From: an uncultured Sphingobacteriales bacterium
GTDB taxonomy: Bacteria; Bacteroidota; Bacteroidia; Chitinophagales; Chitinophagaceae
Direction: 5' to 3'
NCBI GenBank assembly: GCA_937991535.1
Contig: CALKHN010000110.1
Coordinates: 1-64,000, forward strand
DNA length: 64,000 bases
The translations under genes were made by a program, and so were the position numbers. Below, in pieces: positions 17,876 to 27,073 of this stretch. Within the stretch, counting starts at the first letter, position 1; every line of letters starts with the position of its first letter. The notes under the pieces are model-generated. The model saw only the letters and a program-made list of their open reading frames with translations, was not told the DNA's origin and searched no databases.

Positions 17876-18970
17876 ATGGATGGCGAAGCAACATATCGTA
17901 AAATCATTCACATTGACATGGATGCTTTTTATGCTTCCGTAGAGCAAAGGGATTTTCCCGGGTATCGCGGTATGCCCATAGTGGTCGGCGGCTCTCCTGA
18001 AGGTCGCGGTGGCGTAGTGGCCACAGCCAGCTATGAAGCCAGGAAGTTCGGGATCCGTTCTGCCATGCCCTCTAAAACAGCACAACGGCTTTGCCCGGAT
18101 GCAATTTTTGTATTTCCCAGGTTTGACGCTTACAAAGCTGTCTCCAGGCATATTCGTGAAATTTTTCAACGTTACACTGATGTAATAGAACCACTCTCCT
18201 TAGATGAGGCTTACCTTGATATTACAACCGATAAACAAGGCATTGGTTCAGCAATAGAAATAGCCAGGCTGATTAAGAAAGCGATTTAGGACGAATTGCA
18301 GCTTACTGCATCTGCCGGTATTTCTATCAATAAGTTTGTGGCAAAGATCGCCTCAGACATGCAAAAACCGGATGGACTTACTTTTATCGGGCCTTCAAAG
18401 ATTGAATCTTTTATGGAAGAGCTGCCCGTAGAAAAGTTTTTTGGGGTAGGAAAGGTAACCGCTGCAAAAATGAAAGCAATGGGATTGCATACCGGTGCTG
18501 ACCTGAAAAAGCTGTCCGAAGCGGAAATGACCACCCACTTTGGAAAGCCCGGTAAGTTTTATTACCAGATCGTTAGAGGTATTGACAACCGGGAGGTGCA
18601 GCCACATCGGGAAATAAAATCTGTCAGCGTTGAAGATACGTATCAGGAGGATTTAACTACAAAAGAAGCGATGCTGGCTGAATTGAAAGTACTCTCAGAG
18701 CGGCTGGCAGAAAGACTTCAACGTTCCAATTTAAAAGGCAGGACCATCACTGTTAAATTTAAGTTCCATGACTTTACTATTAATACCCGGAGCCTTTCTC
18801 TTACTGAGTTGACAAATGCCAAAGAAATTATAGCTCAAATTGTAGTAACCATTTTAGATAAATCATCTGTGGAGGACAAGAAAGTACGTCTGTTAGGAGT
18901 AGGTATTTCTAACTTTGATGTGCAGCCAAAAGAAAAACCAAAAGCAGAAAAGCAATTAAAGTTATTTTAA
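17876..18970 (+). pseudogene. dinB: DNA polymerase IV (dinB) interrupted by one amber codon
   Basis: The frame reads a complete Y-family polymerase of 364 codons but for a TAG at 18287-18289. Upstream part (137 aa) holds HIDMDAFYASVEQ and SLDEAYLDIT, i.e. all catalytic acids. Downstream part holds LTASAGISINKFVAKIASD, the thumb and the little finger, and ends KQLKLF, a possible sliding-clamp-binding tail. The sequence continues in the same frame directly after the stop (AI-stop-DELQLTASAG), so a single substitution (for example from CAG, AAG or TGG) explains it. Reading through, a sequencing error or separate translation of the two halves remain possible. Confidence 0.88.
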
Positions 18971-19069
18971 TCTATCTACTTTTATGAGCGATTTAATTAA
19001 ACTATTTTGGTAATTTGATTTGACTTCAAAAGAACTTAAGCTCAACGTAAAGAATTAAATTAATTAAAC

Positions 19070-20821
19070 ATGTCTGGTTCTTTTCCCGAGTCTCAACTTA
19101 TAATTGGGTATAGAGAATTTTACAGATCAGATCCTCCTGAAAATAGGTTAGATATACTTGGGGAAATGAGCAAAGACACAGTAATCGGCGAAATTGCTGC
19201 GTTGAATTATAGACTTAAGCCCAAACGGACAATCTACCTTGACACATCTTTAGAAACTCAATGCAATATTCTGAAGCATTTTTTTTTATATAACCCCAGT
19301 TTATATAATGCTTATTACTACAGATACAGTAAATTTATAAAAGACGACAACCATTATGGTCTATTGATATCTCGGCGAACATGTCTTTTTGCATTGGAAG
19401 AATTGATACAATCCGATCTTCCTTTAATTAAAGATTTCAATATGGCTGAAAGCTGGGAAAAATTATTTCAGTACCTGCTAGCTGTCAATACAGAAATTAC
19501 AAAATATGAAACAGAAACAGTTAAAGAAGAAAAATCAGGAGACCCCCTCATCGATTTTCCTTTGGAAAAAGTTAATGCCAAATTGATTGCCTTAAATGAG
19601 ATGTCTTTGACGACTGATCCGATTTATACACCATATCGGGGATATTACTTTTGTAAATATATTATAGATAAAACCGAATTAGGAGAGTACCTAGAAAAGT
19701 ATTTTGTAGATAGTTATGGGATGGTGTGGGATAATTTTATTTTTGAGATACTAGGATTATATATTGCTAATAATCCGCATGGTGAAAATGATATCCAAAA
19801 TCCAATTACGGAAGAAAAATTAGACACTTCATTTTATTTTACGGTTCAAGAAAGGGACAAATTTTTGTTTGAAGCATTTTCAAAAGTATACCCGAACCCA
19901 AATCCTCACACATTGATTTCAGTAAAAAAATATCCGTTTTATAAGCACTCAGAAGATACATATACACTTCTAGATAATCAACTGTTGATAGACAAGGCAT
20001 ATAATCAATTGATAAACGATTTATGGTTTGACATTATTAAACCGGTGAAAGATAATACAGGAAAAAATAAATATAATATAAGCGCCTACCGGTCAGTTAT
20101 AGGACTATTTTTTGAAGAATATCTTAGAATGCTGTTTCAACAACTTTTTGGCGATGTTAGATATGGTATCCTTAAATTGTTTGACGAATTACTCTTACGT
20201 AGAGGAAAGGAACAAAATGAACTCGCAGATGTATATTTTAGGTTTAATAAAAAAATTTTCATTGCTCAAGCAAAGACTACCGGTATTTATAATAACGAAA
20301 AATACTCCGGTGAATTAGATGTGCTATACAAAAAATCAAGAAATGCTTTTTTCGATTCTTTTGGGGTAGGGCAGCTCGTAAAATCTATCGAAAATCTAGA
20401 AGATATGATAACGCGGATAGATTTTAAATTTCCGGCAAAAAAAGCTTACCGAGTTTATCCGGCGATAATTGTTAATGAAAATGCTATGCAAACTCCTCTT
20501 ATGGCAGAGATATTTAAAGTAAGATTTTCAGAACTAACTGCCCATTTGATATCTACAAAGGTTACTATTTTCCCTTTAACCCTTGTTCATGTAAGTGATC
20601 TTGAGAATATGATTGACAATATTCAGGGTGACCCTTCCGCATTTTTTGGTTTGTTGGATAAGGCAAAATCATATAGAAAGTTTACTCCACCCTTTTATAA
20701 GGTTCTTGATTGGGAAGGCATTTATCCTTTGCACAAAGAAACCATGAAAGTGTTCAGAACTTTATTTGCCAAATATGGAACAGGAGAAGGTCATCCTAAT
20801 GAAGAACTAACTGCCGAATAG
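19070..20821 (+). CDS. Large protein with PD-(D/E)XK-nuclease-like signature, unknown function
   Basis: A 583-aa protein I cannot assign to a named family. The first 330 residues are mixed alpha/beta with few landmarks. At residues 346-405 the order FFEEYLRMLFQQLFG, then NELADVYFRF and IFIAQAKTT resembles a restriction-endonuclease-like fold: a helix with Glu, an Asp at the start of a strand, and a Q-x-K variant of the (D/E)-x-K motif. No membrane segment or signal peptide is visible. It is a single gene after dinB with its own 100-bp leader. A nuclease or defence role is inference from this pattern. Confidence 0.6.
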   Translation: MSGSFPESQLIIGYREFYRSDPPENRLDILGEMSKDTVIGEIAALNYRLKPKRTIYLDTSLETQCNILKHFFLYNPSLYNAYYYRYSKFIKDDNHYGLLISRRTCLFALEELIQSDLPLIKDFNMAESWEKLFQYLLAVNTEITKYETETVKEEKSGDPLIDFPLEKVNAKLIALNEMSLTTDPIYTPYRGYYFCKYIIDKTELGEYLEKYFVDSYGMVWDNFIFEILGLYIANNPHGENDIQNPITEEKLDTSFYFTVQERDKFLFEAFSKVYPNPNPHTLISVKKYPFYKHSEDTYTLLDNQLLIDKAYNQLINDLWFDIIKPVKDNTGKNKYNISAYRSVIGLFFEEYLRMLFQQLFGDVRYGILKLFDELLLRRGKEQNELADVYFRFNKKIFIAQAKTTGIYNNEKYSGELDVLYKKSRNAFFDSFGVGQLVKSIENLEDMITRIDFKFPAKKAYRVYPAIIVNENAMQTPLMAEIFKVRFSELTAHLISTKVTIFPLTLVHVSDLENMIDNIQGDPSAFFGLLDKAKSYRKFTPPFYKVLDWEGIYPLHKETMKVFRTLFAKYGTGEGHPNEELTAE

Positions 20822-21000
20822 CATCCCGCTATAAAATAATTCAGTAGCTTACCAGATTCGCTATGAGTATTGATAGATTGTAACAGACATTGATAGCCGC
20901 GAGGTGCCGAAGTCCAGTTTACATAAAAGACCATTCATAAAATTACGATGCCCTGCGGATCTCTATCTCAAAATTTCTTTAATTAAACGTTATTTGCAGG

Positions 21001-21237
21001 ATGGATGAAGTATTTGAATTACCGGTGCATTTTAATGGGCAGAATATGCTCCTGCCGGCACAATTACAGGCTTTGGGGTATAGCCACCGGATACTGGTGA
21101 CGATAAAAGACCATGTCGTTATTTTTGAACCAGATGAGGAAAGGAATTACCGGGCTGTATCATCCGATCCGGAGAAGATACCTGACCTGCAACTTGTACA
21201 GGCCATCGTAACGACAATAGAGTCGCTATTTAAATAG
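21001..21237 (+). CDS. Small conserved Bacteroidota hypothetical protein
   Basis: A 78-aa acidic protein (MDEVFELPVHFNGQNMLLPA). The YSHRILVTIKDHVVIFEPDEERNYRA block resembles short proteins seen in many Chitinophagaceae genomes, with no known function. Predicted beta-rich with a C-terminal helix. No operon partner. Confidence 0.7.
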   Translation: MDEVFELPVHFNGQNMLLPAQLQALGYSHRILVTIKDHVVIFEPDEERNYRAVSSDPEKIPDLQLVQAIVTTIESLFK

Positions 21238-21300
21238 TAGGAATAAACATTCCTTTTGTTTGATTCAATTTTATTTGAACAAATTTCGACTAAAAGAGTT

Positions 21301-21663
21301 TTACTTTTTTCCGCCTTTTTTCTTCGAAGCCGTTTTTTTAGCAGGCGATTTTTTTGCGGCTTTGGGCACAGCTTTTTTTATAACCGAGCCAGCCTTCTTT
21401 GCAGCTTTCTTCGCGGTAGGGTTTGCTTTTTTAGCGGTCTTATTCACTGTTTTTGTTACAGCTTTTTTAAGAGGCTTTGCTTTCCCGGAAATCTTTTTCT
21501 TAATGGTTTCTTTTACTCCTGTAAATTTCTCCGCAACGGTTTCTGTAAGCGCTGTAGCCCCGGCAACAATATCTGTTTTCAGTTCCGAAGCGGCTTCGCT
21601 TATCTTTTCAAATAGCGTAGGCTGATCCCGCGTAGTTGATGACTTTCGTTTTTTTGATGGCAT
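21301..21663 (-). CDS. Histone H1-like Lys/Ala-rich DNA-binding protein
   Basis: A 120-aa, very basic protein. Residues 15-55 form an amphipathic helical part (KISEAASELKTDIVAG), and residues 55-120 are repeats of Ala-Lys-Lys, Pro-Lys-Lys and Thr-Lys type (KKAAKKAGSVIKKAV). Such eukaryote-H1-like tails bind DNA without sequence preference and compact the nucleoid in Bacteroidota and other bacteria. Composition alone supports the call. Confidence 0.8.
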   Translation of the reverse strand: MPSKKRKSSTTRDQPTLFEKISEAASELKTDIVAGATALTETVAEKFTGVKETIKKKISGKAKPLKKAVTKTVNKTAKKANPTAKKAAKKAGSVIKKAVPKAAKKSPAKKTASKKKGGKK

Positions 21664-22096
21664 ATAGTAATTATTAAGTTTATGTAAAGTTAGTATTCCA
21701 GGTAATATGTTGCTGCGTAAGTCGCCATTATAAAAGGTTAGGTCGTTTTTCTTAGTAGTTTTCCGACTTCGTCGGATAATGACGACAAAATAATCATATA
21801 ATATCCTATCTTTTATTAAGTGGATACGTTCTTTCTTTGTACAACAAATCCAATACTCCCTAACCGAAAAACCGACCCTTTAAATCCGGTAAGCCCGAAA
21901 ACCCTTGATCTAAATCCTGATCCTGGAAAAGCAATTGTCCTAAAACCGATCAACAAAAAGATATTGCAGCAGCGTCGCAGAAATGCGGCGTTGCTTTTTT
22001 ATTGCCAGGATCTTTCGTGCCAGAAACATGGGACTTCAAGACCAGGAAAGAAATAAAGGAATTAATTAAAACGCCAACTTATTATTAATAGAGATA

Positions 22097-22339
22097 TCAA
22101 AATCGAGGATATAATCGGTGAAGCCGATCCAGCCATTGTTCAATCTGTGACGGCGTTACAGTTGAGATAAAAAAGTCTTTTCCTGTGAACCTGATAATTC
22201 TGTTTTGCTCATTGCAGACGTATACATAGTTGCCGCCAGTGTAAATAGTGTAATGCCCGGAAACATCGGTAGTGATCCTTTTATAATACTGTTGCAGTTC
22301 ATCCAGTGGGAAATCCGTCAGCACACTGATATTTTCCAT
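22097..22339 (-). CDS. Small hypothetical protein
   Basis: An 80-aa protein from MENISVLTDF; eight more codons upstream (to 22363) are open. Predicted alternating helix and strands (YTIYTGGNYVYVC, RIIRFTGKDFFIS). Protein-like composition but no family recognised. Confidence 0.5.
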   Translation of the reverse strand: MENISVLTDFPLDELQQYYKRITTDVSGHYTIYTGGNYVYVCNEQNRIIRFTGKDFFISTVTPSQIEQWLDRLHRLYPRF

Positions 22340-22633
22340 AGTGCAAAGATAAATGGTTAACATATCCTAAGTGAAAGAAAAAAAAGTAGGTAGTATTTTA
22401 AAAAACGAGGTTAATCTTTCCAATCTCTTTCTTAACAGTACTCGTTAGATTATCATCCATCAGGTTAATAAATAATTAGTGATTGTTTTGCTTTGCTATA
22501 TAGTCTCTTTATCCGGCGCTGAGAATTTATAATCGTAATAGGGCTTGAAGTAGGAAAACAAGTATTGCTCAATAATTAACAGAGAAATACGGATGCACAT
22601 AAAAAGAAAATATTAATTCATTACACAAATTTA
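22340..22633. other. Interval without a recognised gene
   Basis: AT-rich, no frame with protein-like composition. It probably holds the promoter of the structured leader and radC downstream. Confidence 0.4.
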
Positions 22634-22741
22634 GGGTCAGGGATTGCAACATGCTCGCAAGGAGTTCGGCATAAACACAGCACCCTCACACCCGGCCCTC
22701 ATTTATTCCGCGTCCTCCTTGCGCAAGTTCAACCCTGACCC
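22634..22741 (+). ncRNA. Candidate structured RNA upstream of radC
   Basis: Two nested perfect stems are visible: an outer one GGGTCAGGG (22634-22642) with CCCTGACCC (22733-22741) and an inner one CGCAAGGAG (22656-22664) with CTCCTTGCG (22715-22723). The interior is C-rich and the block stands out as GC-rich in an AT-rich region. It ends 46 bases before the radC start, so it could be a leader element, a small RNA or an operator. Direction is unknown; plus is assumed from radC. Confidence 0.45.
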
Positions 22742-22787
22742 AACGGCGGTTCCATAATTAATTTTTTAAATCATTAAATAATGAGTT

Positions 22788-23258
22788 ATGGAAAGTACAC
22801 TGAGCACTACCGCATGGACTAATGTTGCTGAAATTGAACTGGTCTACAAGTCAAACGTAAAAGTATGTGACCGCCCAAAAGTCACCACTGCTGCAGATGC
22901 TGCTAAATTGTTACAAGGCATATGGGATGAAAATAAAATTGAGTTTGTGGAACAATTTAAAGTATTGCTTCTAAACCAGGCTAATCATGTACTTGGATGC
23001 GTAAATGTTTCTACAGGCAATGCAATAGGTACTATAGCAGACCCAAAGCTGGTGTTAGTAGCAGCGATAAAAGCTAATGCCTGCAAAATCATAATCTCGC
23101 ATAATCATCCCTCTGGTAATTTAAAGCCAAGCAGAGCCGATGAAATACTAACTCAAAAAATAAGACAAGCTGCAGAGTTTCACGACATACGGCTTTTTGA
23201 TCATGTTATTGTTTCAAGCGAAGGATATTACAGCTTTGCTGACGATGGGCTACTTTAA
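22788..23258 (+). CDS. radC: RadC-like JAB-domain protein
   Basis: A 156-aa protein of the short RadC type (JAB/MPN fold), shorter than chromosomal RadC of about 220 aa because the N-terminal helix-hairpin-helix is absent. The JAMM metal site is intact: HNHPSGNLKPSRAD near residues 104-117, with an upstream conserved Glu/Asn region. Short RadC proteins are common on mobile elements and near anti-restriction genes; the biochemical function is unsettled. Confidence 0.9.
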   Translation: MESTLSTTAWTNVAEIELVYKSNVKVCDRPKVTTAADAAKLLQGIWDENKIEFVEQFKVLLLNQANHVLGCVNVSTGNAIGTIADPKLVLVAAIKANACKIIISHNHPSGNLKPSRADEILTQKIRQAAEFHDIRLFDHVIVSSEGYYSFADDGLL

Positions 23259-23431
23259 GCCCTTTTTTTATTAATAGCGTCGGGGTACTTTAATTTATAC
23301 TAAGATTTTATGAGCGGTCCGAATGACCGTAAGAAATCCAGCTTCATTATAAATCTAAAACCGGCACCCAATGACATAAAAAAACTTCTTGCGGAGAGCT
23401 ACGCGCAGTTAGTAAATATACTACTCCATTC

Positions 23432-24070
23432 CTATCTCATGGCAACCACAATTAAAAGCCTTAAAACCGGCCACACTCTGTCAGCTATAACCATAGCATT
23501 ATTGTATTGAGCAACTCTTGCATGATATATTAAGTCATCCCATAGAAGCGGCCTTTCAGCACTGCCAAATAACAAATCTATTTGTGAAATGTACTCGTCA
23601 AGCTTACTCCATCTTTCTTTTGAAATATCCTGGATTATTCCAACATCCCGGCTATAAATCAGCTCCTGCAACATTATGTGTATTAAAGAATCAACTGAAG
23701 TAATTAAGTTAAGTGCTGCTTCTCTTGTTACCTGTTTTCTTTTTCTGTTCAGTAAAAGGCGATATTCTTTTAGCTCCTTGCCAGGCGTGTTCATTTTTAC
23801 TTTTCTTCCAACAGTTGGACTTATTTCATCAAACTTCAGATCATCAAAAGCGTACTTTATTCTCGTATTTAACTCAATAGGCTTTGCAGAAGGGCACCAA
23901 CCGTCAATTTTGGGGAGGCGTTGTAAAATAAATCTGTACGATCTGCACATATTTTCATATTCAGGAGTCGAGCCAAAAGCAAGCATACTCGGAATAAACT
24001 GAGATAGGCTTTTCCATAAATGCTCCAATTTTACAAGATTTGCCTCAACAACTTTTAAGCTCTTGAGCAC
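23432..24070 (-). CDS. Hypothetical protein, mostly helical
   Basis: A 212-aa protein without a signal peptide. Predicted all-helical; a TREAALNLITSVDSLIHIMLQEL helix pair and a C-terminal YNNAMVIADRVW helix suggest a helical bundle. I recognise no family. It converges on the radC gene; a plus-strand frame overlapping its 3' end is a shadow. Confidence 0.6.
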   Translation of the reverse strand: MLKSLKVVEANLVKLEHLWKSLSQFIPSMLAFGSTPEYENMCRSYRFILQRLPKIDGWCPSAKPIELNTRIKYAFDDLKFDEISPTVGRKVKMNTPGKELKEYRLLLNRKRKQVTREAALNLITSVDSLIHIMLQELIYSRDVGIIQDISKERWSKLDEYISQIDLLFGSAERPLLWDDLIYHARVAQYNNAMVIADRVWPVLRLLIVVAMR

Positions 24071-24671
24071 TTCTAAAAGTGAAATAGTTTTATCTGGCTG
24101 TTTTCATGATGATCTGAATTGTGTGGTTAGAACAATGAACGAAAAACCTTTCTAACTTATTCATTAAACAGATGCTCCTTGCATGACGACTAATGTTTTT
24201 TAACCGCTCTTTTATGAGAACTATACATGAACCAATAATTAGCAAACAAATATATCAAGAGTTATATTGTTTGTTTTTCGATTACTTAAGTAAAACTGTC
24301 CAAAAAGAAATATTAATTAGCCAAAAGGGACTTTTTGCTTTTAGCTATTGGATAGAAAAAAAAATGTTTGGAGCTTTATAATTGAATTGAGGATAGGTTG
24401 AATACAATACTTATGTTGCTACAATTTTGAATCTTCCCCTATTCAAAACGATCACGTTGTTTATTGCGTCAAAGTTATGCGTGTATTCAGTGTGTAGTAT
24501 AAAGAATAAGCTATTAAAAAAACCAGATTAAACCTCCAGTATTAAGTTGGCGGGTCAGGTGGTGCTTGCATGAAGAAATGCTATTCTATACGGGTTCTGG
24601 TAATAAATAGTATCAACGGCTTCGTCTCCTAACATGCAATTGGTTGTTTTTAACCTTATTAATTAAAGAAA
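24071..24671. other. Interval without a supported gene
   Basis: A 62-codon plus-strand frame at 24193-24381 has protein-like composition but no recognised family and no start context. Nothing else is seen. The far end probably once held the N-terminal part of the MauE/DoxX-like gene that follows. Confidence 0.35.
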
Positions 24672-24881
24672 ATGCAAATTTTGATAGGACATAAATGGAA
24701 TATGGTTTTAACTGAATCGGATTTGCCTTGTAGTTGTGAAGGGGGCTTAAATTCATTAACCTGGGCAAAGCATATTTTCTTCAATATATTTTTTATTGAA
24801 CTTTCTTCCACAGGTATATTACTGTATAGAAAAATAAGGGTACAGGCAAATAAATCTCCTCCATTATTGATTAACAATTAG
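24672..24881 (+). pseudogene. C-terminal stump of a MauE/DoxX-like membrane protein
   Basis: The 69-codon frame contains DLPCSCEGGLNSLTWAKHIF followed by a hydrophobic helix and a basic tail. This is the typical last third of Bacteroidota MauE/DoxX-type redox membrane proteins, where a CxC sits before SWxxHL and the last helix. The expected three N-terminal helices (about 90 residues) are missing upstream. It lies 87 bases before the DUF6520 gene, the same neighbourhood in which intact MauE genes are usually found. Confidence 0.65.
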
Positions 24882-24967
24882 CGTAAAATTTAATAATCTT
24901 CATTTACAAAACGTAAACTGATATTAGGTGCGGGTAAAAATTATTTTATCAACTAAATTTTGAAATT

Positions 24968-25336
24968 ATGTCACGGTATATTTCAGGAATAATTGCAGTA
25001 GTATTAGTCATTGCCATTAGTGCTTTTGCAAAAATAAATGCAAACAAAATAAATTTTGCTACTACAGATTTTCATTTCGACAAAATCGTTGCAGGTACAG
25101 AAACCTTATATGAGGATCCGGGTAGTTGGACGCCAAATCCTGGTAATCCAACTTGTAACGGCGGACCCAATCCTTGCGTAATTAGGATAGATAATACAAA
25201 GCTTACAACAGGTATGACTTTACAGCAAAAATTGGCAAACTACTTAGCTGCTCAAACAGGCGGCAGTTCGGACTATGCTAGTGCTGAAGCGGCTGTTGCA
25301 GCATTAAAGATATCAGATAAGCCAATCGGACAGTAG
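24968..25336 (+). CDS. DUF6520-family exported protein
   Basis: A 122-aa protein with an N-terminal signal/membrane segment (residues 4-22) and a Gly/Pro-rich middle with a Cys pair (NPTCNGGPNPCVIRI). The pattern matches DUF6520 proteins, small exported Bacteroidota proteins of unknown role usually next to MauE-type and TlpA-SusCD genes, exactly as here. Two Cys suggest it could be a substrate of the nearby thiol system (inference). Confidence 0.75.
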   Translation: MSRYISGIIAVVLVIAISAFAKINANKINFATTDFHFDKIVAGTETLYEDPGSWTPNPGNPTCNGGPNPCVIRIDNTKLTTGMTLQQKLANYLAAQTGGSSDYASAEAAVAALKISDKPIGQ

Positions 25337-25486
25337 GAATGTAGGCAATTGGGAAAAGAGGCTTTCTTAAAAATATGAGACAGCCTCTTTTATTGGGGTA
25401 GCTGACTGGTGGTGGTAGTTTAAGCGATTCTCAAAGTCTTCATCTCCCTTTGATACGACCTCGTATAATTTTACAGATTTTCAATA

Positions 25487-26875
25487 TTATCGCAGGTTTT
25501 GTGGCATCCCCGATATTGAAATCACGTCTTCGGGTATTGGTAACGCATACTTGGGATCATTGGGCAATAAAGTATAGCTTTGCCCATTTATTAGCCGTTC
25601 AAGAATGATATTTGCCCCTTCTTTATTTAATCTTTTTATATCCATCCATCGCAGACATCGCATTATTAATTCTTTGCGCCGTTCTAACAAAATTTTGTCT
25701 AATGCATCTTTTGAGTCAATTGTAACGTAAGGAATATATGTCCCAGTTTTCCACCTCTTAATAAGTAAAGTATTTAGAACGTTGATAGCCTCTGTAACTA
25801 TTCCCTGTCTTGCCAAACACTCCGCCTTCATAAGATATACTTCATCTACGGCAACCCCCGAAAACAAATTATATTGATAGTATGAGTTGCCGAATGAATA
25901 GGTGTTATCAGCGTTTTTCTTAAAAAAAAGTAATTTCCGTAAATCATTTGTGTCAGTATATGAATTATATAAAAGTGAATCTACTTTTGCATTTGTGTAA
26001 GAAATAGGGGCTGCATAAGCTGGAATGCTATTATAAAGCACTTCTGGATTGAAATTGGGAATTGTAAAATTACCACTGCTTGATGCATTATTGTAGTCAT
26101 AAAGCGAGTCTCGTAGTTGCAGGCATAAATCTGAATATTTGTAACAACTATCGTATTTTCTCATTGACAAATATAGGCGGGAAAGCAAAGCATAAGCTGC
26201 AGGCTTTGAAGGACGATAGACGTGAACGGCCGTTGTGGGCAATAATGAACAGGCGCCTATTAAGTCCTGAATAATTTGATCATAGGTTTGTTGTACATTT
26301 GCTCTTTTTGACAAGGAATTGAACTCAGGATTTAGCCGAAGTGGTATCCCTAAATCTACAGAAGCCGTACTACTATCGTAGGCTAAAGCCCAAATTATTG
26401 CAATATCAAAGAGCGATTTTGCTCTTAAAAATAGAGCATGTCCCTTGACAGCCCTCCAGGCGCTTTCATCGAGTGAAGAATAGTCAACATTGTCAATGTC
26501 CTCTAAAACCACGTTTGCACGATAAACATTAGCATAGAGGTTAGCCCAGTCGTTGCTTGCACCTTCTGGGAATAGATGATCCTTTTCCCAGATATATTTT
26601 CTTCTGTCAAATTCATTTAGAGTTGAAAAAGTTGAGCTTGAAATGTAATAATTATCCGCACTTACTTCTCCGGCTGCCGATTCCAGGTGATTTATTCTTT
26701 GATAAAAATCTAATAGCGCCTGAAAATCTCCAATTGTAGAAGGAATGACTAACGATTGGTTAGATTTTTTTTCTAAATATTTCTTACATGATAGAGAACT
26801 AAGAGTAAGTATTATTAAAAAGAATGCCCATGCTCTAAAAGATATTCTTGAACAAACATATTTATTTGCATTCAT
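25487..26875 (-). CDS. SusD/RagB-family outer membrane lipoprotein
   Basis: A 462-aa protein with a lipoprotein signal (SSLSCKKYLEKKS, lipid-attachment Cys near residue 29). SusD hallmarks: DFQALLDFYQRIN at the start, tetratricopeptide-like helices (RAKSLFDIAIIWALAYD, YALLSRLYLSMRKYDSCY) and the C-terminal block LLERRKELIMRCLRWMDIKRLN. It is the substrate-binding lid of a TonB-dependent transporter on the cell surface. It follows the SusC gene by 198 bp in a TlpA-SusC-SusD order. Confidence 0.93.
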   Translation of the reverse strand: MNANKYVCSRISFRAWAFFLIILTLSSLSCKKYLEKKSNQSLVIPSTIGDFQALLDFYQRINHLESAAGEVSADNYYISSSTFSTLNEFDRRKYIWEKDHLFPEGASNDWANLYANVYRANVVLEDIDNVDYSSLDESAWRAVKGHALFLRAKSLFDIAIIWALAYDSSTASVDLGIPLRLNPEFNSLSKRANVQQTYDQIIQDLIGACSLLPTTAVHVYRPSKPAAYALLSRLYLSMRKYDSCYKYSDLCLQLRDSLYDYNNASSSGNFTIPNFNPEVLYNSIPAYAAPISYTNAKVDSLLYNSYTDTNDLRKLLFFKKNADNTYSFGNSYYQYNLFSGVAVDEVYLMKAECLARQGIVTEAINVLNTLLIKRWKTGTYIPYVTIDSKDALDKILLERRKELIMRCLRWMDIKRLNKEGANIILERLINGQSYTLLPNDPKYALPIPEDVISISGMPQNLR

Positions 26876-27073
26876 GATATTTAATTTTGGTGGCTTGTTT
26901 TAAGATACTTTATGGTCTGAATTTTTATAATCAAAGGATACTACTATCGCTCCAATTTTGTGGATTTAGATGGAACAGAAATCTTGTCGGGTATCGAATT
27001 GGCGTGTAATCAAACCCCAAGATGTTATCAGTTGAGACTGTTTTAAGACATTGTTCTTGAGATATTAGTTACA

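Noticed and set aside
21820..22056. Plus-strand frame of 78 codons starting GTG
   Set aside because: Proline- and Arg-rich, low-complexity composition with no family likeness; it lies in a gap and has no clear start context.
23310..23510. Plus-strand frame of 66 codons
   Set aside because: It overlaps the 3' end of the 212-aa minus-strand gene and the sense-strand composition is poorer.
24193..24381. Plus-strand frame of 62 codons with helical character
   Set aside because: No family, no neighbours and no start context; may be real but cannot be supported.
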